Part shown: one piece after another, positions 18,252 through 26,706 of the stretch | Numbering within the stretch: position 1 is the first letter of the stretch | How the letters are laid out: every line of letters starts with the position of its first letter | Assembly (NCBI RefSeq): GCF_013305725.1 | Contig: NZ_CP047883.1 | Coordinates: forward strand, 1,901,001 to 1,965,000 | Length of the DNA: 64,000 nt | Source of the DNA: Streptococcus mitis | GTDB lineage: Bacteria > Bacillota > Bacilli > Lactobacillales > Streptococcaceae | Reading direction: 5' to 3' | Notes under the pieces: generated by a model | The model's input: the letters and a program-made list of their open reading frames with translations, nothing else | Databases searched by the model: none | What the model was told of the DNA's origin: nothing | Position numbers and translations under genes: made by a program

Positions 18252-18294
18252 CCACAGCGGCTTGCGCTCCTATGGAGCGCTACCGAGCTGGCGG
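18252..18294 (-). other. structured element between rplB and rpsS
   Basis: A perfect 7-bp GC-rich hairpin (GCGCTCC/GGAGCGC, 3-nt loop, 18264-18280) is enclosed by an outer stem of about 7 bp with one bulge (CCGCCAGC with GCTGTGG). It lies about 30 nt before the rpsS start. There is no T-tract, so it is more likely a translational or processing signal than a terminator. Confidence 0.6.
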
Positions 18295-18326
18295 ATTTAC
18301 TAATTGCTTAAGCGACTAGTTTAATA

Positions 18327-19160
18327 TTATTTCTCGTTGCGACGACGAACGATAAGTTTGTCAGATTTCGCTTTCTTGTTACGAGTTTTAAGACCAAGAG
18401 CAGGTTTGCCCCATGGAGTAGATGGTGCTTTACGACCAACTGGTGCTTTACCTTCACCACCACCGTGTGGGTGATCGTTAGGGTTCATTACAGAACCACG
18501 AACTGTTGGGCGGATACCTTTCCAACGGCTACGTCCTGCTTTACCAAGGTTTACAAGTCCATGTTGTTCGTTTCCGACAACACCAACTGTAGCACGGCAA
18601 GTTCCAAGAATCATACGAACTTCACCTGATTGAAGACGAACAAGAACGTATTTGCCTTCAGAACCCAATACTTGAGCAGATGCACCAGCAGCACGTACCA
18701 ATTCACCACCACGACCTGGTTTCAACTCGATGTTGTGGATCAAAGTACCAACTGGGATGTTAGCAAGTGGAAGAGCGTTTCCGACTTTGATATCTGCTTC
18801 TGGACCTGAAACGATACGTTGACCAACTTCAAGACCTTTTGGAGCGATGATGTACGCTTTCACACCGTCAGTGTAGTGTACAAGAGCGATGTTTGCAGAA
18901 CGGTTTGGATCGTACTCGATTGTTTTAACAACTGCTTCAACGTTGTCTTTGTTACGCTTGAAGTCAACCAAACGGTAAAAACGTTTGTGTCCACCACCTT
19001 GGTGACGAACTGTGATACGACCGTTGTTGTTACGACCAGCCTTGCTCTTCAATGCAACAAGCAATGATTTTTCAGGAGTGCTTGTTGTGATTTCAACGAA
19101 ATCCAAAGAAGTCATATTACGGCGACCGTTTGTTGTTGGTTTATAAACACGAATTCCCAC
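18327..19160 (-). CDS. rplB: 50S ribosomal protein L2
   Basis: The 277-residue protein is L2, needed for subunit joining and peptidyl transferase assembly. The conserved histidine-containing loop [18 protein letters not shown] is intact, as is the basic C-terminus. It is 17 bp after rplW. Confidence 0.99.
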   Translation of the reverse strand: MGIRVYKPTTNGRRNMTSLDFVEITTSTPEKSLLVALKSKAGRNNNGRITVRHQGGGHKRFYRLVDFKRNKDNVEAVVKTIEYDPNRSANIALVHYTDGVKAYIIAPKGLEVGQRIVSGPEADIKVGNALPLANIPVGTLIHNIELKPGRGGELVRAAGASAQVLGSEGKYVLVRLQSGEVRMILGTCRATVGVVGNEQHGLVNLGKAGRSRWKGIRPTVRGSVMNPNDHPHGGGEGKAPVGRKAPSTPWGKPALGLKTRNKKAKSDKLIVRRRNEK

Positions 19161-19177
19161 GATATTTCCTCCTTAGA

Positions 19178-19474
19178 TTATTCAGCTTCAGCAGCAAACA
19201 ACTCGATTGCTTTAGAATCAGCTGTAAGTGTGATGATAGCTTTTTTAGTTTTGTTAGTAAAACCAGTGTAACGTCCAACACGTTTAGCTTTTGGTTTTAC
19301 GTTGATTGTGTTAACATTAGCAACTTTAACACCTTCGAAAGCAGCTTCAACAGCTTGCTTGATCAAAAGTTTGTGTGCACGAGTGTCAACTTCAAATACA
19401 TATTTTCCTGCTTCAAGTTGAGCCATTGAGCTTTCAGTGATTACAGGTTTTTTGATAACATCATACAAATTCAT
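19178..19474 (-). CDS. rplW: 50S ribosomal protein L23
   Basis: The 98-residue protein ([20 protein letters not shown]) is the exit-tunnel docking site for trigger factor and SRP. Its ATG overlaps the rplD stop by one base (TAATG), so translation is coupled. Confidence 0.99.
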
Positions 19475-20097
19475 TATGCAAGAACCTCCTCGATTTTAGA
19501 GATAGCTGCTTGAGTAACAAGAAGTTTGTCACTATTTGCGATGTCAAGAACACTTGCAGTTGTAGCAGTCGCAACTTTCACGTTTGGAAGGTTACGAGCT
19601 GAGAGAGCTGCGAATTCGTTTCCTTCTTCAAGAATAACAAGGACTTTAGAATCGATGCTCAAAGCTGCAAGAACTTTTGCAAATTCAGCAGTTTTTGGAG
19701 CTGTAAATTCAAGAGAATCAACGGCTACAAATTTATTTTCAGCAACTTTTTCTGAGTAAACAGATTTAAGCGCAAGGCGACGAACTTTTTGAGGAAGTTT
19801 GTACGCATAGCTACGTGGAGTTGGTCCGAAGACGATTCCACCACCACGCCATTGTGGAGAGCGGATAGAACCTTGACGAGCACGTCCAGTTCCTTTTTGA
19901 CGCCATGGTTTGCGTCCGCCACCTGAAACAGCTGAGCGGTTTTTAACTGCGTGAGTTCCTTGACGAAGGCTAGCACGTTGGCTGATGATCACATCAAACA
20001 CAACAGATTCATTTGGTTCGATACCAAAGATTGCATCATTAAGAACAACTTCGCCCGCTTGTTTACCAGTTTGGTCGAATAATGTTACATTTGCCAT
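19474..20097 (-). CDS. rplD: 50S ribosomal protein L4
   Basis: The 207-residue protein has a globular domain and the long loop [20 protein letters not shown] that forms part of the tunnel constriction. Changes near GTGR give macrolide resistance in pneumococcus; the GTGRARQ sequence here is the wild-type form. In E. coli L4 also regulates the S10 operon leader. Confidence 0.99.
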
Positions 20098-20121
20098 TTT
20101 GACTGTATTCCCCTTTCCTTA

Positions 20122-20748
20122 TTATTTACCAGCTTTAACTGCTGACTTGATAGTGATAAGAGATTTCTTAGCACCTGGTACGTTACCTTTGATAAGGATA
20201 ACGTTCTTTTCTGGAACAACTTGTACAACTTCAAGGTTTTGAATTGTTACGCGGTCGCCACCCATACGTCCTGCAAGGTTTTTACCTTTGAATACGCGGT
20301 TAGGTGCAACAGGTCCCATAGAACCTGGACGACGGTGGTAACGAGAACCGTGAGCCATTGGTCCACGTGATTGTCCGTGGCGTTTGATAACACCTTGGAA
20401 ACCTTTACCTTTAGAAGTACCAGTTACGTCAACAACGTCTCCAGCTGCGAATGTTTCAACTGTGATTTCAGCACCAACTTCCAAGCCTTCAACGTTTTTG
20501 AATTCACGAATGAAGCGCTTAGGAGCCGTGTTAGCTTTCGCTACATGTCCTTTAGCAGGTTTGTTGCTCAATACTTCGCGTTTGTCATCGAAACCAACTT
20601 GGATAGCGTTGTATCCGTCTGTTTCAACAGTTTTAACTTGAAGAACAACGTTTGGAGTTGCTTCAATAACTGTTACAGGGATCAATTCGCCAGCTTCAGT
20701 GAAGATTTGAGTCATTCCCACTTTTTTCCCTAAGATTCCTTTTGTCAT
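20122..20748 (-). CDS. rplC: 50S ribosomal protein L3
   Basis: The 208-residue protein ([20 protein letters not shown]) has the central loop with [20 protein letters not shown] reaching toward the peptidyl transferase centre. It is 82 bp after rpsJ, in a gap with AT-rich sequence and only a weak stem. Confidence 0.99.
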
Positions 20749-20830
20749 GAGAAAATAGTTCCTTTTCTATATTTTTTATTCAAAAAGTTTTTAACGAGCG
20801 TTTTTTATGCTCAAGGTATCAAGCTTTAGA

Positions 20831-21139
20831 TTAAAGTTTGATTTCTACGTTTACACCACTTGGAAGATCCAATTTCATCAAAGCATCAACTGTTTTTTGA
20901 GTTGGGTTAACGATATCGATCAAACGTTTGTGTGTACGCATTTCAAATTGTTCGCGAGAGTCTTTATATTTGTGAGTCGCACGAATGATTGTGTAGAGGC
21001 TACGTTCAGTTGGAAGTGGGATTGGACCCGCAACTTGTGCACCTGTACGAGTAGCTGATTCTACGATTTTTGCAGCCGCTGTGTCAAGCGTACGGTGTTC
21101 GTAAGCTTTCAAACGGATACGGATTTTTTTGTTTGCCAT
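20831..21139 (-). CDS. rpsJ: 30S ribosomal protein S10
   Basis: The 102-residue protein ([19 protein letters not shown], with the loop [10 protein letters not shown]) is S10, also the NusE subunit of antitermination complexes. It is the first gene of the superoperon and follows a structured leader of about 130 nt. Confidence 0.99.
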
Positions 21140-21269
21140 CTTTTTCTCCTTTTCGTCTATTTAAGATAATAGGCTAGCTCCACAAGAAAACCGACGCGGT
21201 GTTGCGTGGCAATGCAACCGAGCGTGTCGCAACCTCTTGCATCAAAGCTAAGGCTGTAATTTACAGCAC
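21140..21269 (-). promoter_or_regulatory. structured leader of the S10 operon
   Basis: About 130 nt separate the predicted start of transcription from the rpsJ ATG. A long imperfect stem at about 21189-21233 pairs GGTTGCGACACGC-type and GCGTCGG-type arms around a GTTGC/GCAAC inner stem. A second stem, GCTGTAAATTACAGC, is at 21253-21267. Such leaders are often sites of ribosomal-protein feedback. The ligand is unknown here; L4 is a candidate by analogy with other bacteria. Confidence 0.55.
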
Positions 21270-21275
21270 CATAAT

Positions 21276-21304
21276 AGAATAACACAAAGCCCCTGCGATT
21301 GCAA
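21276..21304 (-). promoter_or_regulatory. main promoter of the ribosomal superoperon
   Basis: The minus strand has TTGCAA (21299-21304), 17 bp, TATTCT (21276-21281), with TG one base upstream of the -10. The infA promoter has the same -35 and extended -10. Confidence 0.8.
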
Positions 21305-21393
21305 GGGATTTGTTGCTGTTTTTTCGTTTTTTTACAATGAAACTGTTTTCTTTTTTATAGGTCATTTATTTAACTATTCTTTATAGAAGAAAG

Positions 21394-21984
21394 TTACTCT
21401 CTCTTCACCTGTTCATAGCTTTCTTTTCCGTCATTAAGCTTATCCCAAATCACTACCTGCCCACTTTTGAGAGATTTTTGCACATCGATAATTCGTTGGT
21501 TGGACGAACCTCGAAACTGGAGCATGAGATTTCTCTTAGTTCGGTCATACCGTCCATCGACAAGGATGTCAATTAGCGACAATAGTTCCAGTTTATCTGG
21601 AGTTTCCAACATCATTTCTTCCCATGTATAGCCCGTCCAGGACCAGATATCCTTATCTGGCAATTCCTTCCGAATCCGCTTAACGAGTGGCAAAAGAATC
21701 CCAGTATTGAGAAAAGGCTCCCCTCCCAGCAAAGTCAAGCCTTGAACATAGGGTTGAGCAAGATCAGCCATGATCTGTTCTTCTAATTCTGCTGTATAGG
21801 GAATTCCTGCCTTGAAAGACCAAGTCGCTACATTATAACATCCCTCGCAGTGAAACATGCAGCCTGATACATAGAGAGAGTTACGCACACCCTCTCCATC
21901 TACAAAGTTAAAGGCCTTGTAATCAATAATCCGCCCTTGACTGAGTTCTTCGCTTTTCCATTCTTGTGGTTTAGGATTATTCAT
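21394..21984 (-). CDS. nrdG: anaerobic ribonucleotide reductase activating protein
   Basis: The 196-residue radical-SAM enzyme puts the glycyl radical on NrdD. The iron-sulfur ligands are in SGCMFHCEGCYN (CxxxCxxC). LLGGEPFL is the SAM-binding GGE-type motif. The start overlaps the end of the acetyltransferase gene by 8 bp, so the two are coupled. It ends the nrdD operon, 89 bp before the -35 of the oppositely ordered S10 operon start. Confidence 0.97.
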   Translation of the reverse strand: MNNPKPQEWKSEELSQGRIIDYKAFNFVDGEGVRNSLYVSGCMFHCEGCYNVATWSFKAGIPYTAELEEQIMADLAQPYVQGLTLLGGEPFLNTGILLPLVKRIRKELPDKDIWSWTGYTWEEMMLETPDKLELLSLIDILVDGRYDRTKRNLMLQFRGSSNQRIIDVQKSLKSGQVVIWDKLNDGKESYEQVKRE

Positions 21985-22483
21985 TCACTACCTCTATCCA
22001 ATAACGCTCCACACCATTACGAACATCCTCAAGGAGCCCACCATTTGCTAAAATGACTGCTCTGCTAGCAGGATTATTTACGCTACAGGTCACAAGAGTT
22101 CTCTTGATATTCTTTTCCTTAGCAACTTGCAAGCCCTGACGGAGAGTTTCCTTAGCATAACCCTTGCCTCTTTCTGATGGACGAATGGAGTAGCCAATGT
22201 GGCCACCTTCTTCTAGTAGAAAGTTACTGAGGCGCAACCGGAGATTAAGAAATCCAATTGCTCTATCTTTCACAGAAAAAGCTACTAACTGAATTGCGGG
22301 AACCCACCCTTCAGGCAGCTTAATTCCCATTTCCTGATTCTGATTGCTTTCCAACCACTCTTCATACACAAAGTTCTCTGTATCCCAAAATCCTCCGTCA
22401 TGGGCTGATTGGCTCTTTTCAAACTCTGCCATCATCTCTAAAACTGTTTCTTTATCTGCTAATCTTGGTCTGCGTAGTTCCAT
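21977..22483 (-). CDS. GNAT-family N-acetyltransferase
   Basis: The 168-residue protein has the GNAT acetyl-CoA loop (SIRPSERGKGYAKETLRQGL, matching R/Q-x-x-G-x-G/A) and an NPASRAVILANGG motif typical of RimJ/RimL-like members. The ATG follows GGGAGG. It lies between the small nrdD-operon protein and nrdG, a placement conserved in streptococci. The acceptor substrate is unknown. Confidence 0.9.
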   Translation of the reverse strand: MELRRPRLADKETVLEMMAEFEKSQSAHDGGFWDTENFVYEEWLESNQNQEMGIKLPEGWVPAIQLVAFSVKDRAIGFLNLRLRLSNFLLEEGGHIGYSIRPSERGKGYAKETLRQGLQVAKEKNIKRTLVTCSVNNPASRAVILANGGLLEDVRNGVERYWIEVVNE

Positions 22484-22526
22484 CCTTACCTCCCACTAAG
22501 AGAAAAGCGAGAGTTGACTCTCACTT

Positions 22527-22667
22527 TTATTTTTTCTTGTTCTTGTTTAAAAATTGTTCTCTGAGGTTGAGCAAACGTTCTTTCTTACCAGCTCCACCTT
22601 TAGAGTGTTTCTCGTGATAACGGGTCACTTGTGCGCGCCCCTTATCGTCTAATTGATATTTTCCCAT
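22527..22667 (-). CDS. small basic protein of the nrdD operon (46 aa)
   Basis: An ATG at 22667 and TAA at 22527 give 46 residues: MGKYQLDDKGRAQVTRYHEK, then HSKGGAGKKERLLNLREQ and a lysine-rich end. The protein is highly basic and has no membrane segment or cysteine. As I recall, streptococcal genomes carry a similar small ORF directly after nrdD. It begins 11 bp after the nrdD stop. The ribosome site is weak (GAAATGAG), so coupling to nrdD is likely. The function is unknown; a nucleic-acid-binding or RNR-associated role would be a guess. Confidence 0.8.
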   Translation of the reverse strand: MGKYQLDDKGRAQVTRYHEKHSKGGAGKKERLLNLREQFLNKNKKK

Positions 22668-22678
22668 CTCATTTCTTT

Positions 22679-24886
22679 CTAATTGGTTACTTGATGACCA
22701 GCTATTTTAATCGTTGAGCCATTCATGTGTTTGACACGCGCTGCGATTTCCTTGTGACGGCCGTTGACCATAGGTCTTGCTTGAGGATTACCTAGATAGC
22801 CACAAGTTCGTTTGACCACATCTACTGTTTTAGGGTCGCTATTGCCACAGTTTGGACAAGCAAATCCTCTTTCAGTTGGTTCAAAATCCCCTTCAAAGTC
22901 ACACTTGTAGCAACGGTCAATCGGAGTATTAGTGCCTAGATAACCTACACGGTCGTAGGCATAGTCCCAAACAGCTTCCAGAGCCTTAGGATTTTGCTGA
23001 AGGACTGGATACTCACAATAATGGATAAAACCACCTGACGCACCTGCTTCTGGATAGACTTTCTCAAAGTCTAATTTTTCAAACGGTGTTGGATTTTTAC
23101 GAACATCATAATGGAAAGAATTGGTGTAGTATTCCTTGTCTGTGATGTCAGGAATAGAGCCAAACTTCTCTGTATCTAGTCGGCAGAAACGGTCTGTCAA
23201 ACTTTCAGATGGTGTTGAATAAATTGAGAAATGATAACCATATTGGTCTGACCACTCTTCTACACGGCGTTTCATATCACGAATGATATCCAGCGTGAAT
23301 TCCTTGGCGGCTGGATTGTGTTCCCAGCTATTACCAAAGAAAACTGTCGCTACTTCATACAAACCGATATAGCCTAGCGAAACTGTGGCACGACGATTCT
23401 TAAAGAGCTGGTCAACACTTTCTTCTTTACCTAGACGATGACCAAAAGCACCGTATTGATACAGGATAGGAGCATTTGCTGGTGTTGCTTCCTTGGTTCG
23501 TTCGACACGATAAACCAGAGCATCTTCCGCAATGTTCATTCGCTCGTTGAAGATTTCCCAGAACTTATTCATGTCGCCCTCAGACTCAAGAGCAATACGA
23601 GGCAGGTTAACTGTCACAACACCCAGATTCATACGGCCTGAATTGACTTCTACACCATTCTCATCCTTCCACCCTTGGAGAAAGGAACGGCAACCCATAG
23701 GCACCTTAAAAGAACCTGTCAAGTCAACAATCTTATCGTAAGACAAGACGTCTGGGTACATCCGCTTGGTTGCACACTCAAGAGCCAACTGCTTAATGTC
23801 GTAGTTGGGAGTCCCTTCTTCCAAGTTAAGACCTCTTTTCAGAGTAAAAATCAGTTTAGGGAAGATAGCCGTACGATGTTCTGAACCAAGACCCTTGATA
23901 CGAATAGTCAAAATAGCTTTTTGAATTTCTCGTTCAAAACGACTAGTTCCTAAACCAAAACCGAGCGAAGTAAAAGGTGTTTGTCCATTTGAAGTGAAGA
24001 GAGTATTAATTTCATACTCGAGAGATTGCATGGCATCATAGATGTCTTTTTGTGTTTTCTTCCAAGCGTAATCTTCCCGTTTGTCAGGTAAGACCCACTC
24101 TTCCGCATCCTTAAGGTGTTTTTGATAATTCTTCTCTGCGTAAGGCGCCAAAACTTCATCGATACGGTCAGCTGAACAGCCACCGTACTGGCTAGAAGCA
24201 ACGTTGGCGATAATTTGAGAAATCTGAGCTGTCGCAGTCTGGATAGACTTGGGACTTTCTACCTCTGCATTTCCAATCTTAAAACCATTTTCCAACATAC
24301 CTTTAAAATCAATCAAACAGCAGTTGGTCATAGGGGTGTAGGGACTGTAGTCCAAATCGTGATAGTGGATATCCCCCTTTTGGTGGGCATTGGCTACGTG
24401 CTTAGGAAGCATTTGCAGTCCGATTGATTTCCCAACAATCCCTGCTGTCAAATCACGCTGAGTGTTAAAGACATCACTGTCTTTATTAGCATTTTCATTG
24501 ACAACTGCCTGGTCTTTGTTAAGAAGCTTATGGATACTAAAGTTAATATCTGTCGCTTTTGAGCGCTCAAAATCCCTTTGTGTCCGATAAGTAATATACT
24601 CCTCAGCCAGCGCATATTCTTTGGCTTCAAGCAGTTCATGTTCTACGATATTTTGAATTTCGTAAATCTTAACCCCCTGTGGAAAGCGACTATGAATTTC
24701 TGTGACAATTCGCTCGGTCAGAGCATTTAGGCGCTTTTCGACTAAGGGTGTCACATCCATAACCTTGTCTGCCGCCTTGTGGAGAGCCTTGTCAATCTTG
24801 TCCACATCAAATACAACACGTCTCCCATCTCGTTTCTCAACGAAGAGAGTTGGCAAAATTGTAATTTTTTCTTCTAGTGCAATCAT
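22679..24886 (-). CDS. nrdD: anaerobic ribonucleoside-triphosphate reductase
   Basis: The 735-residue class III reductase makes dNTPs without oxygen. The N-terminal ATP-cone (FVEKRDGRRVVFDVDKIDKAL) senses dATP/ATP. The C-terminus has a four-cysteine zinc site (CYKCDF, CPNC) and the glycyl-radical motif RTCGYLG. The ATG at 24886 is 7 bp from AAAAGAG; an ATG two codons upstream is too close to it. The promoter at 24924-24951 overlaps a perfect inverted repeat whose arms resemble NrdR boxes. Confidence 0.97.
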   Translation of the reverse strand: MIALEEKITILPTLFVEKRDGRRVVFDVDKIDKALHKAADKVMDVTPLVEKRLNALTERIVTEIHSRFPQGVKIYEIQNIVEHELLEAKEYALAEEYITYRTQRDFERSKATDINFSIHKLLNKDQAVVNENANKDSDVFNTQRDLTAGIVGKSIGLQMLPKHVANAHQKGDIHYHDLDYSPYTPMTNCCLIDFKGMLENGFKIGNAEVESPKSIQTATAQISQIIANVASSQYGGCSADRIDEVLAPYAEKNYQKHLKDAEEWVLPDKREDYAWKKTQKDIYDAMQSLEYEINTLFTSNGQTPFTSLGFGLGTSRFEREIQKAILTIRIKGLGSEHRTAIFPKLIFTLKRGLNLEEGTPNYDIKQLALECATKRMYPDVLSYDKIVDLTGSFKVPMGCRSFLQGWKDENGVEVNSGRMNLGVVTVNLPRIALESEGDMNKFWEIFNERMNIAEDALVYRVERTKEATPANAPILYQYGAFGHRLGKEESVDQLFKNRRATVSLGYIGLYEVATVFFGNSWEHNPAAKEFTLDIIRDMKRRVEEWSDQYGYHFSIYSTPSESLTDRFCRLDTEKFGSIPDITDKEYYTNSFHYDVRKNPTPFEKLDFEKVYPEAGASGGFIHYCEYPVLQQNPKALEAVWDYAYDRVGYLGTNTPIDRCYKCDFEGDFEPTERGFACPNCGNSDPKTVDVVKRTCGYLGNPQARPMVNGRHKEIAARVKHMNGSTIKIAGHQVTN

Positions 24887-24923
24887 ATGCATGCTCTTTT
24901 CTAAAATGTTCTTTCTAAAAAGT

Positions 24924-24951
24924 ATTATACCACTCTAAAAAGAAAAATCAA
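24924..24951 (-). promoter_or_regulatory. nrdD promoter
   Basis: The minus strand shows TTGATT (24946-24951), 16 bp, then TATAAT (24924-24929) with TG one base upstream. The -35 lies within one arm of the inverted repeat 24945-25003. Confidence 0.75.
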
Positions 24952-25003
24952 TATCTTGTGTTAAAAATCCTAAAATTTTTAAAAATACACAAGATATTGA
25001 TTT
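24945..25003 (-). terminator. 17-bp inverted repeat: terminator and possible paired NrdR boxes
   Basis: Perfect 17-bp arms lie at 24945-24961 and 24987-25003, with a 25-nt loop, followed on the minus strand by TTTTTCTTTTT. This terminates the membrane-protein gene ending at 25006. Each arm also contains ACACAAGATATTGATT, which matches the NrdR-box consensus acaCwAtATaTwGtgt at 13 of 16 positions by my count. The boxes start 41 bp apart, about four helical turns. Confidence 0.7.
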
Positions 25004-25005
25004 GG

Positions 25006-26511
25006 TTATTTTAATTTATATAGTTTGAATTCGTTCGTATCCGTCTTAACAAGTTCATATTTTTCACTAAGCAAAGTCTCTACATCTGACCACAAAGCCA
25101 CCTGTTGATTAACCATAATCATCTTCGGTTGATTCTCCTTCAGGTCATTCATAAGCTTGGTTTTATTCTCATCGCTTGCAGTATAGAGAGTTGGGATCAA
25201 TAAAGAACTTGGTGCTAGACGTTCACTTTCTAGATAAAACTCGGGACGGTTATCCCACGCATATACACGATCTTCAACACTCGTTTCCTTTTTGACGACA
25301 CTCGCAAGACGGGCTCTTTCTTGATATGCTGATGGATGAAAAACATAACGACTCAAAACTGGTAGAAGCAATAAATAAGCTATTGCAACAAGCGGTAAAT
25401 ATAAATTGCTTTTTAGGAAAGAACCATCGCCATCATTTCTCCGGCGACGATTCACTCTATCCTTACCCTTAATTTCTGTTATAAGGAGTAATGTCAGGAA
25501 TGGAATCAGCAGGACTAAACGTGAACCATACGCTGACTCTTTAGATAAAATCAACATAGACAACACAAACAGCAATCCTAAACTAGCAAAAAGTGATAAT
25601 GAATATTGCTTGGCTGGTTTTAATTGGAATAAGCCCTTAAAGAGAAGAGTGAGAGAACCAACCCCAATAGCAAGCAATCCGTAGAAAATTGCATTTTCAA
25701 CCAAAAGATTATTTGCAAACAGACTCACTGCATTTAAGGGGTAAAAAGTTTGACTAATCGCATCACCAAAACTTCCTTGCAAGACCGTAAAATAACCTAA
25801 AGGATAAAAGACAATAGAAAATCCAAGAGCAGCTGCAAAAAATTGATACAATCCATGAACAAATCGATGCTCCGCGACATTAAAACCGAGCAATGCCAAG
25901 GCAATCGTAGCTACAAATAAAGCTGTAGGCAATGGAGCAAGGAAGAATGCTAGAGCAAAACTCATTCCAAGTCGCAAAAATCCTTTATCACTATCCGGAT
26001 AAGACAAATACTGCGTCACAATGTGCAAAGAGTAAAATAAAAATGGTAATACTAGGAAAAGGGCATAACCTCCGCCAAAACCAAGTCCTGCAACGAGGAG
26101 ATAAAATACAAACACAACTTGCCTAGCCTGCTCACTCTGGTCGGTAAGAGTATCTGCTGCTTTAAAAAGGAAAATACCTGCCCCAAACAGAGCCAACCAT
26201 TCCACAAGAGAAATTAAAACACTCCCCTTCAAAAGATAAGCTACTAAATAATAAAGCAAGCCACTAGTCCCAAAGTAGTCTGTATAAATCTGACCAGTTT
26301 GATGCAAGGCCCATCCAATATAAAGGTCCTGAGTCTGTTGAGGGCTCATTAAATCAAAAATAAAAGGTAGGACAACAGAAATCACTGTTGCAATCAAGCT
26401 TCCAATCAAAATACTAAAAAGCGGAAGCAGAGTTTCCTTTTTTTCTGGTAATGTCCAATCTGGGTAACGAGATTCTTCATAGCTCTCATCTTTTTTTCCA
26501 TATACATTCAT
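25006..26511 (-). CDS. ccs4: multi-pass membrane protein, probable Ccs4
   Basis: The 501-residue protein has about ten hydrophobic segments after a charged 25-residue cytoplasmic start, and a ~110-residue soluble C-terminal part (from about SRYVFHPSAYQERA). This resembles membrane GT-C glycosyltransferases, but I see no catalytic motif that proves it. As I recall, pneumococcal genomes have a competence-induced gene named ccs4 in this place, between nrdD and cls. I see no com-box (TACGAATA) upstream; the promoter is a normal extended -10. I start it at 26511 because GGAGG precedes it; an upstream TTG lies inside that site. The biochemical role is unknown. Confidence 0.75.
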   Translation of the reverse strand: MNVYGKKDESYEESRYPDWTLPEKKETLLPLFSILIGSLIATVISVVLPFIFDLMSPQQTQDLYIGWALHQTGQIYTDYFGTSGLLYYLVAYLLKGSVLISLVEWLALFGAGIFLFKAADTLTDQSEQARQVVFVFYLLVAGLGFGGGYALFLVLPFLFYSLHIVTQYLSYPDSDKGFLRLGMSFALAFFLAPLPTALFVATIALALLGFNVAEHRFVHGLYQFFAAALGFSIVFYPLGYFTVLQGSFGDAISQTFYPLNAVSLFANNLLVENAIFYGLLAIGVGSLTLLFKGLFQLKPAKQYSLSLFASLGLLFVLSMLILSKESAYGSRLVLLIPFLTLLLITEIKGKDRVNRRRRNDGDGSFLKSNLYLPLVAIAYLLLLPVLSRYVFHPSAYQERARLASVVKKETSVEDRVYAWDNRPEFYLESERLAPSSLLIPTLYTASDENKTKLMNDLKENQPKMIMVNQQVALWSDVETLLSEKYELVKTDTNEFKLYKLK

Positions 26512-26539
26512 TCGTTTTTCCTCCAAGTTTATCTGTTTT

Positions 26540-26568
26540 AGTATATCAAAATCTTACCGGAATGTCAG
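26540..26568 (-). promoter_or_regulatory. promoter of the probable ccs4 gene
   Basis: The minus strand shows CTGACA (26563-26568), 17 bp, TATACT (26540-26545), with TG before the -10. Confidence 0.75.
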
Positions 26569-26672
26569 CCCGGGATTGGGTATTTACCTTATATCCTATC
26601 TAGAATAGCGATTCGTTTGATGCTACAAAAACAATCTAGCCTCCCGAATTGAAAGTCTCCCTTAACCATATA

Positions 26673-26703
26673 AAAAGATTTAACTCAAGGTCAAATCTTT
26701 TTG
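26673..26703 (-). terminator. cls terminator
   Basis: AAAAAGATTT pairs with AAATCTTTTT (10 bp, 11-nt loop) directly after the cls stop. The 3' arm supplies the U-tract. The symmetric A/T ends mean it could also act on the plus strand. Confidence 0.85.
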
Positions 26704-26706
26704 TTT

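Noticed and set aside
26512-26620. com-box (TACGAATA) for competence induction of the probable ccs4 gene
   Set aside because: No such sequence was found; the promoter has a normal -35 and extended -10.
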